A stretch of DNA of 64,000 nucleotides from Bradyrhizobium sp. C9 (GCF_002532045.1 NZ_NWTG01000015.1:111070-175069), one strand, 5' to 3'; counted from the first letter of the stretch, positions 37,165-46,270 are shown. Notes: a model not told the origin generated them from the sequence alone. Translations and numbers: made by a program.

Positions 37165-37677
37165 TCAATCGGAGGAAACGTCGCGGTGCGATGCGATCGG
37201 ATCGGGCGGCGCACCCAGGAAAATCCGTTCGATGATGAACAGCAGCAGACAGGCACCGCCGATCGGAATCGGAAGATAGGTGACGCCGACCGAAAGCGAC
37301 GGGAAGTCGGCGATCGTGTTGTACCAGGTCACCTCGACGAGCCGGGCGCCCCAGATGATCATGAACAGCGCGATCAGGCCCATCAGCAACTGGACGACAA
37401 GGTCGGTCAGGTTGCGCAGCGGGGCGGGCAGCTTGTTGGCGAAATATGCGACGTTCATATGCAGATTGAGCCGATATCCGGCGGCCGCACCGATGAACGT
37501 CACGACGATGGTGAGCAGCACCGCGAGAGGTTCTGGCCAGGATGCGGCACTGTTCAGGACATAACGCGTGAACACGGCCCAGGGGATGACGGCCGAGATC
37601 AGGATCAGCGCCGCTGAACCCGTGATGACACAGGCAAGATACAAATAGTCCATCGCGCGGCGATACGATCCGGCCAT
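37165..37677 (-). CDS. dctQ: TRAP transporter small permease (DctQ type)
   Basis: 170 residues with four predicted transmembrane helices (about 13-35, 48-68, 90-112, 132-153). The conserved small-permease signature follows helix 1: VFTRYVLNSAASWPEPLAV, with Arg and the WxxE-like element. It forms the membrane complex with DctM. It lies between the binding-protein gene (42 nt gap) and dctM (15 nt gap). Length and topology match the family. Confidence 0.9.
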   Translation of the reverse strand: MAGSYRRAMDYLYLACVITGSAALILISAVIPWAVFTRYVLNSAASWPEPLAVLLTIVVTFIGAAAGYRLNLHMNVAYFANKLPAPLRNLTDLVVQLLMGLIALFMIIWGARLVEVTWYNTIADFPSLSVGVTYLPIPIGGACLLLFIIERIFLGAPPDPIASHRDVSSD

Positions 37678-37719
37678 GTCCGTTTCCCGTACGACGTCGA
37701 TTTCCCGTGTGGCGCGGTA

Positions 37720-38751
37720 TCAGGCTGACTGGATACGTCCGATCATCTCCTGATATTTCGGGCCGTATTTGTCCCACACCGGCTTGACCGCATTCTGGAA
37801 TGGCGTCTTGTCGGCGATCTCGATGATCTCGCACCCGGCAGCCTTCGCCTTGTCCATCGCCTGCTGCTCGTAGGTGTTCCAGAGCCCGCGCTCTTCCAGC
37901 TGGGCCTCGCGCGCAAGCTTCCGGATCAGCGTCTGCTCATCGGCAGAAAAGGCGGACCAGGCTCGTTTCGAGAACACCAGCACCTCGGGAACGATCAGGT
38001 GCTCGGTGAGCGAGAAGTGCTTCGCCGCGGTATAGTGATTGCTGAAGACGTAGCTCGGCGGATTGTTCTCGGCGCCGTCGATGACACCGGTCTGCAGCGC
38101 GCTGAATACCTGGTCGTAACCCATCGCGACGCCGTTGCCGCCAAGCGCGTTCATCATGTCGATGAAGATCGGATTGCCGATAACGCGGAACTTGAGGCCC
38201 TTGATGTCGGCGATCGTCCTGATCGCGTGCTTGGTGTTGTAGAGGCTGCGTGCGCCGGAATTCATCCAGCACAGCGCGACCAGTCCGGCATTCGGGCTCG
38301 CCGTGATCTTGTCCAGCAGCTCCTGGCCGATCGGGCCATCCATCATCCGCTCGGCATGCGCCATGTTCTTGAACAGGAAGGGCATGTTGACGACGTTGAT
38401 GTCGTCGACGATCGGACCGATCGAGCCGGCGCTGACGCGCAGCATCTGGATCGCGCCGATCTGGGTCTGCTCGATGGTCTCCTTCTCGCCGCCGAGCTGC
38501 ATCGAAGGGAACATCTGCAATGACAGCCGGCCGTTGGTCGCCGCCGCCAGCTTCTTGCCGAGGTTTTCCGTCGCGACCACCGTCGGGTAGCCCGGCGGCT
38601 GGACGTCCGAGGTCTTGAAGACCGCCTTCGACTGGGCGAGGGCGGTCTGCCCCGAAGTCGCAACCACCGCGCCAAGGCCGGCGCCGAACTTGATGACGTC
38701 GCGACGGTTGAGCCCGGTGCGGCGGTGCTGCGATCGATCTGTACGATTCAT
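37720..38751 (-). CDS. dctP: TRAP transporter solute-binding protein (DctP type)
   Basis: 343 residues from the ATG at 38751, which has a strong GGGAGG site 7 nt upstream; a longer frame overlapping the regulator lacks this support. The N-terminus carries a twin-arginine signal (NRRDVIKFGAG) and an ALAQ cleavage region, so it is exported folded through Tat. The mature part has the DctP features: NMPFLFKNMAHAERMMDGP and KGLKFRVIGNPIFIDMMNAL regions, with the conserved Arg in KFRV that binds the substrate carboxylate. It delivers substrate to DctQM. The twin-arginine signal is less common than a Sec signal for this family. Confidence 0.92.
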   Translation of the reverse strand: MNRTDRSQHRRTGLNRRDVIKFGAGLGAVVATSGQTALAQSKAVFKTSDVQPPGYPTVVATENLGKKLAAATNGRLSLQMFPSMQLGGEKETIEQTQIGAIQMLRVSAGSIGPIVDDINVVNMPFLFKNMAHAERMMDGPIGQELLDKITASPNAGLVALCWMNSGARSLYNTKHAIRTIADIKGLKFRVIGNPIFIDMMNALGGNGVAMGYDQVFSALQTGVIDGAENNPPSYVFSNHYTAAKHFSLTEHLIVPEVLVFSKRAWSAFSADEQTLIRKLAREAQLEERGLWNTYEQQAMDKAKAAGCEIIEIADKTPFQNAVKPVWDKYGPKYQEMIGRIQSA

Positions 38752-38792
38752 GTCATATCCTCCCAAAGTGCCTGGCCGGAGTCCGGCCGCGG

Positions 38793-39536
38793 TCATGCCG
38801 GCTGGCTCTGCTCGTCGAAGAACTCCGGATTGTTGTGCTGGGTGGCCGAGATGTCGGCCAGAAGCCGTTCGAGATGTCTGGTCATCGCGGCTCCGGCCGA
38901 TGCCGGGTCGCGCGCCTCGATCGCGGCCATCACGGCCTCATGCTCGGCGATGACTTCGGCCATCCGCCCACGCTGCGGCAGCGTGAGCCATCGGAAGCGG
39001 TCGACGTGAACCTTGACCTGCAGGATCAGCTTCCAGATGCCGGGGTGGCCGGCAATTTCGGCGATGGCGGCGTGAAAGGCCTCGTCGGCCTGATGGAATT
39101 CCTCGCGATCACCAGCCATCTCGGCCTCGCGCTGGCGTTGGAGGATCGCGTGCAGGCTGAGGGTCTGGCTGGCGCTGGCGCGCTCGGTGGCCATGCGGGT
39201 CGTGGTTTCCTCCAGCGACCTGCGGACGATGATCGCCTCCGGAAGCGCGGCGAGCGGGATGCGCGAGACGAAGATGCCCGATTGCGGGAAAATCTCGACC
39301 AGGCCCTCGTCCGACAGGCGAAGGATAGCTTCCCGCACCGGGGTCCTGCTGACGCCGTATGAGCGCGCGATCTCGGCCTCGATGATCGGATCGCCGGGCT
39401 TGCGCTGCAGCGAGACGAGTTCGGCGCGCAGCTCGGCATAGATCCGCGCCGCCGCCGTCGCGGTCCGTGGACGACCGGTGCGCCGGTGACCGACGGGGTT
39501 ACGGAGCTCCGGCTTGTTAGGCGCGCGGGCGGGCAT
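38793..39536 (-). CDS. GntR-family transcriptional regulator, FCD (FadR-like) type
   Basis: 247 residues from the ATG at 39536, chosen because GGGAG lies 5 nt before it; an alternative frame start at 39617 would place the candidate operator inside the gene. An N-terminal winged HTH (about 30-95) includes the GntR signature EAEIARSYGVSRTPVREAIL. An all-helical FCD domain follows (about 110-235), with Asp/His residues suited to metal and ligand binding. It lies 41 nt upstream of dctP in the same direction, so it likely controls the TRAP operon and itself. The ligand is probably the TRAP substrate or a metabolite of it. Confidence 0.9.
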   Translation of the reverse strand: MPARAPNKPELRNPVGHRRTGRPRTATAAARIYAELRAELVSLQRKPGDPIIEAEIARSYGVSRTPVREAILRLSDEGLVEIFPQSGIFVSRIPLAALPEAIIVRRSLEETTTRMATERASASQTLSLHAILQRQREAEMAGDREEFHQADEAFHAAIAEIAGHPGIWKLILQVKVHVDRFRWLTLPQRGRMAEVIAEHEAVMAAIEARDPASAGAAMTRHLERLLADISATQHNNPEFFDEQSQPA

Positions 39537-39553
39537 TCGTGCTCCCAGAATTA

Positions 39554-39567
39554 ATATATTAGTATAT
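39554..39567. promoter_or_regulatory. Candidate GntR/FCD operator
   Basis: ATATATTAGTATAT is an inverted repeat with 6 of 7 base pairs matching. It lies 18 nt upstream of the chosen start of the regulator, where a promoter would be. AT-rich short palindromes of this type are typical for FCD regulators. Binding by this protein is inferred from position. Confidence 0.5.
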
Positions 39568-39617
39568 GAAGTCATGATGGAAGGCAAACCAGCATCGCGC
39601 GCATCCCGGGAGGTCAT

Positions 39618-39904
39618 ATGACCGACTTCGCGTCGAGGTCGGGCGGTCCGGCGTCAACGCCATCGCGCCGAGCATTGCGGAGACCGCGTTGACCGGCCCG
39701 TTCAAGCAACGGCCGGAGATCTACAACCTCTATGCCGGCCACACCGTGTTGAATCGCTGGAGCAGCGCCGACGAGGTCGCCACCGCCGCCGCTTATCTGG
39801 CGTCTGATGCAGCGAGCTATGTCAGCGGCAGCACGCTGTTCGTCGACGGCGGCTGGACAGCGGTCGATGGACCGCCGACGGGTCTCACGCAACTCGCGCG
39901 CTAG
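39618..39904 (+). pseudogene. Internally deleted short-chain dehydrogenase/reductase
   Basis: An ATG at 39618 with an excellent ribosome-binding site (GGGAGGTCAT) begins a reading frame that leads nowhere. In another frame, from about 39626, the last ~90 residues of an SDR are intact: EVGRSGVNAIAPS, NRWSSADEVATAAAYLASDAA, and the C-terminal SGSTLFVDGGW motif. The Rossmann nucleotide-binding part and the YxxxK catalytic motif are missing. The simplest reading is a large internal deletion that joined the first few codons to the C-terminal third out of frame. The gene is divergent from the TRAP regulator, so it once may have belonged to the same pathway. Confidence 0.8.
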
Positions 39905-39947
39905 AATGGGATGAGTTTGTTTCGATCGAGCCACGATCGCTTTCGAA

Positions 39948-40870
39948 TCATGCCTTGCGGCCGTTGGTATCGATCGACAGCGCCTGGGCAATGAATTTGT
40001 GCGTCGGGGTCGGTACGCCGAGCTTCTCACCCATGCGCACCAAAGCGCCCGAGAAATAGTCGATCTCGAGCGGTTTGCCGGCGCGCCGGTCAACCAGCAT
40101 GGACGTGATCATGTCGCGGGGATTGGCGTCGGCGGCCTTCATGATCGTCGTGAAGTCGGTGGGCTTGAACGGCACGCCGGCCGCGAGGCCGACGGCGATC
40201 ACTTCGCGCACGGCATCCTCGAACAGGGCGCGGGTGCCGGGCGTCTCGCGCATCGGTCCGTACGATGCATTCGTCAGCGTCATCATGCCCGAACTCGGTG
40301 CGAGTGATGCAAACTTCAGCCAGACATTGTAGCAGATCTCTGGTGTGAGCACGGCATCGAGGCCGGCCTCCTTGCACACGTGCTGGAAGGCCTCGAGGTG
40401 CGGATTCGCTCGCCATCCGGCTCGCCGAACTCGATGCGGCCGGGTTGCGCCTTGTGCTCGATCACGCAAGGCCGCGCGATGTGGCTCGAGATGCGCACGA
40501 CGCCCGGCACCACGTGCGCACGCGGCAGGTGCGCCCTGATGAGGTCCGGCCCCTCGATGCCGTTCTGCAGCGAGATGATCGTGGTGCCCTCCCGAACCGC
40601 GGCCTGCAACGCTTTCGCCCCGCGCTCGGTATCGCCGAGCTTAGTCGCAAAGAGCACCATCTCCGGCGGCTCGGCCTCGGCGGGATCGGCGACGGCCTTC
40701 ACGGGCTTCACCGTGTGATCGCCGCTGATGCCAATGATCTGCAGCCCATCCCGTCGCATCGCATCGAGATGCGCTCCGCGCGCCACGAACGTGACGTCCT
40801 GCCCCGCGGCCGCCAAGCGCCCACCGTAATAGCCGCCAATGCCGCCGGCACCCATGACCAGAATTTTCAT
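39948..40870 (-). pseudogene. Frameshifted ketopantoate reductase (2-dehydropantoate 2-reductase family)
   Basis: The 5' part from the ATG at 40870 (GAGGAGA site upstream) reads MKILVMGAGGIGGYYGGRLA, the NADPH-binding GxGxxG fold, to about residue 155. Near 40400-40425 the coding frame changes: the rest continues in another frame with NPHLEAFQHVCKEAGLDAV, the conserved WLKFA segment and the C-terminal helical ApbA/PanE domain. A one-base loss is enough to explain it. Both halves are otherwise well conserved, so this is either a very recent mutation or a sequencing error. PanE-like proteins near transport genes often act on other 2-keto acids rather than in pantothenate synthesis. Confidence 0.85.
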
Positions 40871-41020
40871 GGTCTCTCCTCGCCATGCCGCGAACGGCAG
40901 AGAAGTGCCGATCGGCAACATCCCTGCCAATCCCGGCCTCAAACTAGCACATTGGAACCGGATGCATCGCGACCAAATTGCCGTTGGTCGGAGCCGCTTG
41001 AGCCTGGCTGTCCCTGGTGC

Positions 41021-41752
41021 TTACGACGTGAGACCGGAGACGAATCCAGCCCGGCTACGCAACTCCGAGGCTTCCGGAGACGTCAGCAGTGCGATCAGGC
41101 GTTGCGCCTGCGATGCCGCCGAGGCCTGTGTCGCAACGGCAGCCGTATACATGGTCGCGAGCCCGTATCCCGGCGGCAATGTGCCCGACAGCACCACGCC
41201 CTGCGTGCTGATGATCTCGGTCGATTGCGTGCAACCGATCGGCCGCCGGTCATGGGACTCGGCGAGGTGCCGCATGGCGGTCGCGCCGTTCGGATAGATT
41301 CTTAGCCGGTCGGCGACGACATTGGCGAGATCGAGTTGCGCCAGCACCTTGGCGACATGAATTCCGGCGGTTGCTGCCGTGGTATCGGGCACGAAGATCG
41401 CGTCTGCAGCGAGCAGTACCGCGCGCAGGCTGGCTGCGTCCGCAGCGCTCGCCGGCGGATCGCCGGCGCGGACGGCGAGGGCCGTTTCGACGCAGCCGAT
41501 GTCGGTAATCGAGTTGCGCAGAACCAGCCCTTCTTCGGCAAGCTTGGCGATCAGCGCAGCGGTCAGGATGACGATGTCGGTCGGAACGCCGGCACGCAAT
41601 CTGTCGGCCATGGCGCCGACTGCGCCAAAATCACCGGCAATGCGGGAGCCGCCTTCGGCTTCAAACGCAGGCTCCAGGCTGCGCACCAAGCCTTGTGCTG
41701 CTCCGCCGCTCAGGATGTTCAACGTCTTCATTTGCACCTGTTCCATCACCAC
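41021..41752 (-). CDS. Substrate-binding protein, molybdate/ModA-like, without signal peptide
   Basis: About 236-243 residues. The start is uncertain between GTG 41752, ATG 41746 and ATG 41731 (MKTLNILSGGAA). The fold signature is of the SBP_bac_11 type: LNILSGGAAQGLVRSLEPAFE, DIVILTAALI and a central GIHVAKVLAQL helix. No signal peptide or lipobox can be found at any start, so it may stay in the cytoplasm or depend on an unseen upstream start. No permease or ATPase lies nearby. It follows the Bug-type receptor gene by 19 nt in the same direction, suggesting an operon. The ligand is unknown; molybdate is only the family's best-known ligand. Confidence 0.75.
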   Translation of the reverse strand: MVMEQVQMKTLNILSGGAAQGLVRSLEPAFEAEGGSRIAGDFGAVGAMADRLRAGVPTDIVILTAALIAKLAEEGLVLRNSITDIGCVETALAVRAGDPPASAADAASLRAVLLAADAIFVPDTTAATAGIHVAKVLAQLDLANVVADRLRIYPNGATAMRHLAESHDRRPIGCTQSTEIISTQGVVLSGTLPPGYGLATMYTAAVATQASAASQAQRLIALLTSPEASELRSRAGFVSGLTS

Positions 41753-41771
41753 GGCCTTGGCCGCGACGTGT

Positions 41772-42746
41772 CTATTCGTTCTTGTCGAGTCTTTTGACGA
41801 CGTCCGCCCACTTCACGATATCGGCGCGCAGAAATTTGTCGAAAGCCTCCGGGGTCATCGTCATCGGCACCGCGCCCTGTTCGGCCCAGAGCTTCTCGAC
41901 CTCCGGCCGCCGGACTGCTGCAGTCACGGCCATGTTGAGTTTCTCGATGATCGGCTTCGGCGTACCTACTGGAGCCATCAGGCCGAGCCAGATCGTCGCC
42001 TCATAGCCGGAAACGCCCGCCTCGACGACCGTGGGAACGTTCGGCAACACCGTGGAGCGGGTCTTGCCGGTTGTTGCAAGCGCGCGCACCTGGTTCTCGG
42101 CAATATTCGGTGCCATCGCCGGAACGGCATCGATCATCATCTGGACCTGGCCGCCGATGACGCCGCTGCGGGCCTCGCCGCTGTTGCGATAAGGCACATG
42201 CACGATGTTGATCCCGGCCATGGCTTTGAACAACTCGCCCGCCATGTGATACGGCGTTCCCTGACCCGACGAAGCATAGTTCAGCCTTCCGGGCTCCGCC
42301 TTTGCGAGGGCGATGAATTGTTGCAGCGTCCTGGCCGGTACGGCGGGGTGGACCACGATCACCAGATCCGAAGTGTTCAGCGATGCGACCGGCGTCAGGT
42401 CGCGCATCAGCTCATATTTGCGCTGAGGCACCAGCGATTCATTGGCGGTCTGGGTGTTCGACATCATCAGAAGGGTGTAGCCATCGGCCGGCGCCTTCGC
42501 GACCTCGAGCGTGCCGATCACGCCGCCGGCGCCGGTGCGGTTCTCCACCACGAAGGGCTGGCCGAGGTCTTGCTGCAGGATGCTGCCGATCTGGCGCGCC
42601 ACGACGTCGGCCGGCCCGCCGGGACCAAAGGGAACGATGATCCTGACCGGCCGCGCAGGGTAATCCTCGGCGTCCGCATGTCCGCTTGATATCGACACGG
42701 TCAGCAATGCCGCGACACACATCAAGGCGTACCGAAAGCCCGCCAT
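41772..42746 (-). CDS. Bug/TctC-family tripartite tricarboxylate receptor
   Basis: 324 residues. A Sec signal peptide covers about residues 1-26 (SGHADA cleavage). The mature protein has the family pattern: YPARPVRIIVPFGPGGPADVV in the first ligand loop, NRTGAGGVIG, the NYASSGQGTPYHMAGELF segment in two parts, and VPYRNSGEA. Such receptors bind carboxylates and hand them to TctA/TctB, but neither is encoded here, which is common in Bradyrhizobium-like genomes. It is divergent from the gene at 42898, with a palindrome between them. The ligand cannot be told. Confidence 0.9.
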   Translation of the reverse strand: MAGFRYALMCVAALLTVSISSGHADAEDYPARPVRIIVPFGPGGPADVVARQIGSILQQDLGQPFVVENRTGAGGVIGTLEVAKAPADGYTLLMMSNTQTANESLVPQRKYELMRDLTPVASLNTSDLVIVVHPAVPARTLQQFIALAKAEPGRLNYASSGQGTPYHMAGELFKAMAGINIVHVPYRNSGEARSGVIGGQVQMMIDAVPAMAPNIAENQVRALATTGKTRSTVLPNVPTVVEAGVSGYEATIWLGLMAPVGTPKPIIEKLNMAVTAAVRRPEVEKLWAEQGAVPMTMTPEAFDKFLRADIVKWADVVKRLDKNE

Positions 42747-42808
42747 TGATCGTCTCCTCCAACTTTAGTCTTCTTTCTTGACCAGAAGTCTAGCTGCAAC
42801 CTGAAGCA

Positions 42809-42823
42809 TCTGTCGACGACAGA
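42809..42823. promoter_or_regulatory. Perfect 15-nt palindrome in a divergent promoter region
   Basis: TCTGTCG-A-CGACAGA has 7-bp perfect arms around one base. It lies in the 151-nt gap between the divergent receptor genes starting at 42746 and 42898, a natural place for a shared operator. The regulator is unknown. Confidence 0.4.
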
Positions 42824-42897
42824 CATCGTCTTCGCGCATCGGAATAAGGGCGCAAGGACGGTGTACTCGAACTTCGCCATCGCGTGCGGGGAATCAA

Positions 42898-43968
42898 ATG
42901 AGGAAACATCCTGGGCTATCGCGCCGCGATGTGCTGAAAGGCACCGGCGCCGTGCTGGCGGGGACCACTTTTTCAACGCGCGTGATCGCCGCCGCGCCAC
43001 CTGCGGAACCGGTGACGCCGACCTTGATCGAGGCGGCGAAGAAAGAGGGACAGGTCGTCTACTACACCTCGACCGATCTGCCGGTCGCCGAGAAACTGGC
43101 GAAGGCGTTCGAAGCGAAATACGCGGGGATCACCGTGCGTGTCGAGCGCACCGGCGCGGAGCGTGTGTTCCAGCGGGTCGGCCAGGAATATTCCAGCAAT
43201 ATTCACGCGGTCGACGTCGTCAATTCCTCCGACGCCGCGCATTTCATCGTCTGGAAGCGCGACGGCATTCTGGCGGCCTATGTGCCGGAGGAGGTCGCGA
43301 AATACTATCCGCAGGAGCATCGCGATGCGGACGGTCAGTTCGCAAGCTTCCGGGTCTGGCTGTCGATCATTGCCTACAACACCAATCTCGTGAAGGCCGA
43401 GGAGGCGCCGAAGAGCTTTGCCGATCTGCTCGATCCGAAATGGAAGGGCAAGATCGTGAAGGGGCATCCCGGCTATAGCGGCACCATCATGACCGCGACC
43501 TATCAGATGCAGCGCGATCTCGGCTGGAGCTTCTTCGAGAAGCTCGCCAAGCAGAACATCATGCAGGTGCAGTCCTCGACTGATCCACCGAAGAAGCTCG
43601 ACCTCGGGGAGCGCGCGGTCATGGCCGACGGCAACGAGTACAACATCTTTCAGCTGAAGGAGGCCGGCCGCCCGGTCGAGCCGGTCTACGCCAGCGAAGG
43701 ATCGCCGATCATTGTCGGCCCCAACGGGATCTTCAAGGACTGTCCGCATCCGAATGCGGCAAGGCTGTTTCAATCGTTCGCGCTCGGGCGCGAGGGGCAG
43801 CAGCTCAACGTCGAGATCGGCGGACTCAGGTCGGTCCACGCGCAGGCCCAGGAGAAGGCCGGGCGCAAGCCGCTCAAGGACATCAAGACGATGAAGGACG
43901 ACCCGGCGGCGGTGGAGCGGGAAGGGGAATCGATCAAGGCGCACTACACCCGCATCTTCCGAGTCTAA
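42898..43968 (+). CDS. ABC transporter substrate-binding protein, Fe3+-type (FbpA-like), Tat-exported
   Basis: 356 residues. The N-terminus has a twin-arginine signal (LSRRDVLKGTGAVLAG) ending near residue 36. The mature region matches the bacterial class of Fe3+/thiamine/spermidine-type binding proteins: KKEGQVVYYTSTDLPVAEKL, WLSIIAYNTNLV, and the KWKGKIVKGHPGYSGT hinge. The typical FbpA Tyr-Tyr iron motif is not evident, so the ligand may be organic. No permease or ATPase follows, so it is an orphan receptor. It is transcribed divergently from the TctC-type receptor; the next gene (oxidoreductase) starts 123 nt downstream. Confidence 0.85.
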   Translation: MRKHPGLSRRDVLKGTGAVLAGTTFSTRVIAAAPPAEPVTPTLIEAAKKEGQVVYYTSTDLPVAEKLAKAFEAKYAGITVRVERTGAERVFQRVGQEYSSNIHAVDVVNSSDAAHFIVWKRDGILAAYVPEEVAKYYPQEHRDADGQFASFRVWLSIIAYNTNLVKAEEAPKSFADLLDPKWKGKIVKGHPGYSGTIMTATYQMQRDLGWSFFEKLAKQNIMQVQSSTDPPKKLDLGERAVMADGNEYNIFQLKEAGRPVEPVYASEGSPIIVGPNGIFKDCPHPNAARLFQSFALGREGQQLNVEIGGLRSVHAQAQEKAGRKPLKDIKTMKDDPAAVEREGESIKAHYTRIFRV

Positions 43969-44091
43969 CGGACGGAGTGGGCCGGTGGCCGAGCATCTGG
44001 GCGTTTGCCGCATGGCTTATGCGCGGTTTTCGCTCCGATTGGGTCAATAAAGCCTCTCGGCGGAGAGGACGTTTGATGTTACCAATTTGGC

Positions 44092-46191
44092 ATGAACCAG
44101 CATGCCAAGATCGACATCCGCCATTCCACCTGCCCCCACGACTGCCCCTCGGCATGTGCGCTCGACGTCGAGGTGATCGAGGGACGCTCGATCGGCAGGG
44201 TCCGGGGCTCGAAACAGCAGACCTATACCGCCGGCGTCGTCTGCGCCAAGGTTGCGCGTTACGCCGAGCGGATTCATCACGCCGAGCGGCTGATGCATCC
44301 GCTGCGCCGGACCGGCCCGAAGGGCTCCGGCCAATTCGCGCGGATTTCCTGGGACGAGGCGCTGGACGAGATCGCGGCGCGGTTCGATGCCGCCGAGCGG
44401 GAATTCGGCGCCGAGTCGGTCTGGCCGTACTACTACGCCGGCACCATGGGGCTGGTGATGCGCGACGGCCTCAACCGGCTGTCGCATGTGAAGAAGTATT
44501 CGCGCTTCTATGGCACGATTTGCTCGACCATCGCGCGCATCGGCTTCGCCGCCGGAACCGGCAAGATCGCCGGCGTCGATCCGCGCGAGATGGGCGTCTC
44601 CGACCTCGTCGTAATCTGGGGCACCAATCCGGTGAACACCCAGGTCAACGTGATGACGCATGCGTCGCGCGCACGGAAGGAGCGCGGCGCCAAGATCGCG
44701 GCGGTCGACGTCTACAACAACGAGACCATGAAGCAGGCCGATATCAAGATCCTGCTGCGGCCGGGCACCGACGGCGCCTTCGCCTGCGCCGTGATGCACG
44801 TGCTGTTCCGCGAGGGATTTGCCGATCGCGATTATCTCGCGCGCTACACTGATTGCCCCGACGAGCTGGAGGCGCATCTGAAGACCCGCACGCCGGAATG
44901 GGCGTCGGCGATCTCGGGCGTGCCGGTCGAGGAGATCGAGGCGTTCGCGCGGCTGGTCGGGACGACCAAGCGCTCCTTCTTTCGTCTCGGTTACGGCTTC
45001 ACCCGCAGCCGCAACGGCGCCGCGCAGATGCACGCTGCGCTGTGCATTCCCGCGGTGACCGGCGCCTGGCAATATGAGGGCGGCGGCGCGTTCTTCAACA
45101 ATGCCGGCATCTGGCGCTTCGACGAATCGATCATCGAAGGCCACGACGCGATCGATCCCTCGACGCGGGTGCTCGACCAGTCGCAGATCGGCCGCATCCT
45201 GACCGGCGATGCCGAGGCACTGAAGGGCGGCGGGCCGGTCAAGGCGATGCTGATCCAGAACACCAATCCGATGACGGTCGCGCCCGAGCAGGCGCTGGTG
45301 CGGCAGGGATTTGCCCGCGAGGACCTGTTCGTCGCGGTGCATGAGCAGTTCATGACCGAGACGGCGCAGATGGCCGACATCGTGCTGCCGGCAACGATGT
45401 TCATGGAGCACGACGACCTCTATTACGGCGGCGGTCATCAGCACATCTCGGTCGGCCCGAAGCTGATCGATCCGCCCGGCGAGTGCCGCTCCAACCACGA
45501 GGTGCTGCAGGGGCTCGGCCGCAGGCTCAATGCCGTGCATCCCGGTTTCGACATGACGCCGCGGCAGCTGATAGACGCAACTTTGAAGAAGAGCGGGCAC
45601 GGCGATATCGAAAAGCTCGAGGCCGATATCTGGCGCGATCTGCAGCCGGATTTCCGCACCTCGCATTATCTCGACGGCTTTGCCCATGCCGACAAGAAAT
45701 TCCACTTCAAGGTCGATTGGGGCAAGGTCCCGGTCGGCGCGGGTGGGTTGATGGGCGCGTGGGACAAGATGCCCTCGCTGCCCGACCACTGGACGATCAT
45801 CGAGGAACCCGACGCGCAGCATCCGTTCCGGCTCGCGACGTCGCCGTCGCGCAGCTTCCTCAACACCAGCTTCAACGAAACGCCGTCGTCGCAGGCCCGC
45901 GAGGGCGCGCCGACCGTGATGATCCATCCTGACGATGCGGCCGGCCTGTCGATCGCCGATGGCGACGCGGTGACGCTCGGCAACATGCGCGGCGAGACCA
46001 CGCTGACCGCAAAACTGTTCGATGGCGTTCGCCGCGGCGTGCTGATCGCGGAATCGATCCACCCGAACAAGTCCCATATCGGCGGGCGCGGCATCAACAT
46101 GCTGACCGGCGCCGAGTCCGTCGCGCCGCTTGGCGGGGCCGCATTCCACGACAACAAGGTCTGGATCAGGAAGGCGTCCGCCGCCGCCTAA
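44092..46191 (+). CDS. Molybdopterin-dependent oxidoreductase (DMSO reductase family)
   Basis: 699 residues. The N-terminus carries a [4Fe-4S] motif with Cys14, Cys18, Cys22 and Cys51. The Moco-binding domains follow: the LVVIWGTNPVNTQVN region, QNTNPMTVAPEQ, and ADIVLPATMFMEHDD. The C-terminal dinucleotide-binding barrel has MIHPDDAAGLSIADGD. Cys144 in GTICST lies where the protein ligand to molybdenum is expected, as in nitrate-reductase-like members. There is no Tat signal and no separate electron-transfer subunit nearby, so it is probably a soluble cytoplasmic enzyme. The substrate is unknown. An enoyl-CoA hydratase-like gene follows after 79 nt in the same direction and may be co-transcribed. 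Confidence 0.88.
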   Translation: MNQHAKIDIRHSTCPHDCPSACALDVEVIEGRSIGRVRGSKQQTYTAGVVCAKVARYAERIHHAERLMHPLRRTGPKGSGQFARISWDEALDEIAARFDAAEREFGAESVWPYYYAGTMGLVMRDGLNRLSHVKKYSRFYGTICSTIARIGFAAGTGKIAGVDPREMGVSDLVVIWGTNPVNTQVNVMTHASRARKERGAKIAAVDVYNNETMKQADIKILLRPGTDGAFACAVMHVLFREGFADRDYLARYTDCPDELEAHLKTRTPEWASAISGVPVEEIEAFARLVGTTKRSFFRLGYGFTRSRNGAAQMHAALCIPAVTGAWQYEGGGAFFNNAGIWRFDESIIEGHDAIDPSTRVLDQSQIGRILTGDAEALKGGGPVKAMLIQNTNPMTVAPEQALVRQGFAREDLFVAVHEQFMTETAQMADIVLPATMFMEHDDLYYGGGHQHISVGPKLIDPPGECRSNHEVLQGLGRRLNAVHPGFDMTPRQLIDATLKKSGHGDIEKLEADIWRDLQPDFRTSHYLDGFAHADKKFHFKVDWGKVPVGAGGLMGAWDKMPSLPDHWTIIEEPDAQHPFRLATSPSRSFLNTSFNETPSSQAREGAPTVMIHPDDAAGLSIADGDAVTLGNMRGETTLTAKLFDGVRRGVLIAESIHPNKSHIGGRGINMLTGAESVAPLGGAAFHDNKVWIRKASAAA

Positions 46192-46270
46192 ATCCTGCTT
46201 GCAGTCGGCGCCGATCCTGCCGCAAATGTCGGCTGACAACGGCACACAGGCAAGCAAACAGGCGGGAAAC

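Noticed and set aside
36334..37617. 427-codon open frame on the plus strand
   Set aside because: It is antisense to dctM and dctQ and consists mainly of Asp, Arg, Gln and His, as expected for a shadow frame.
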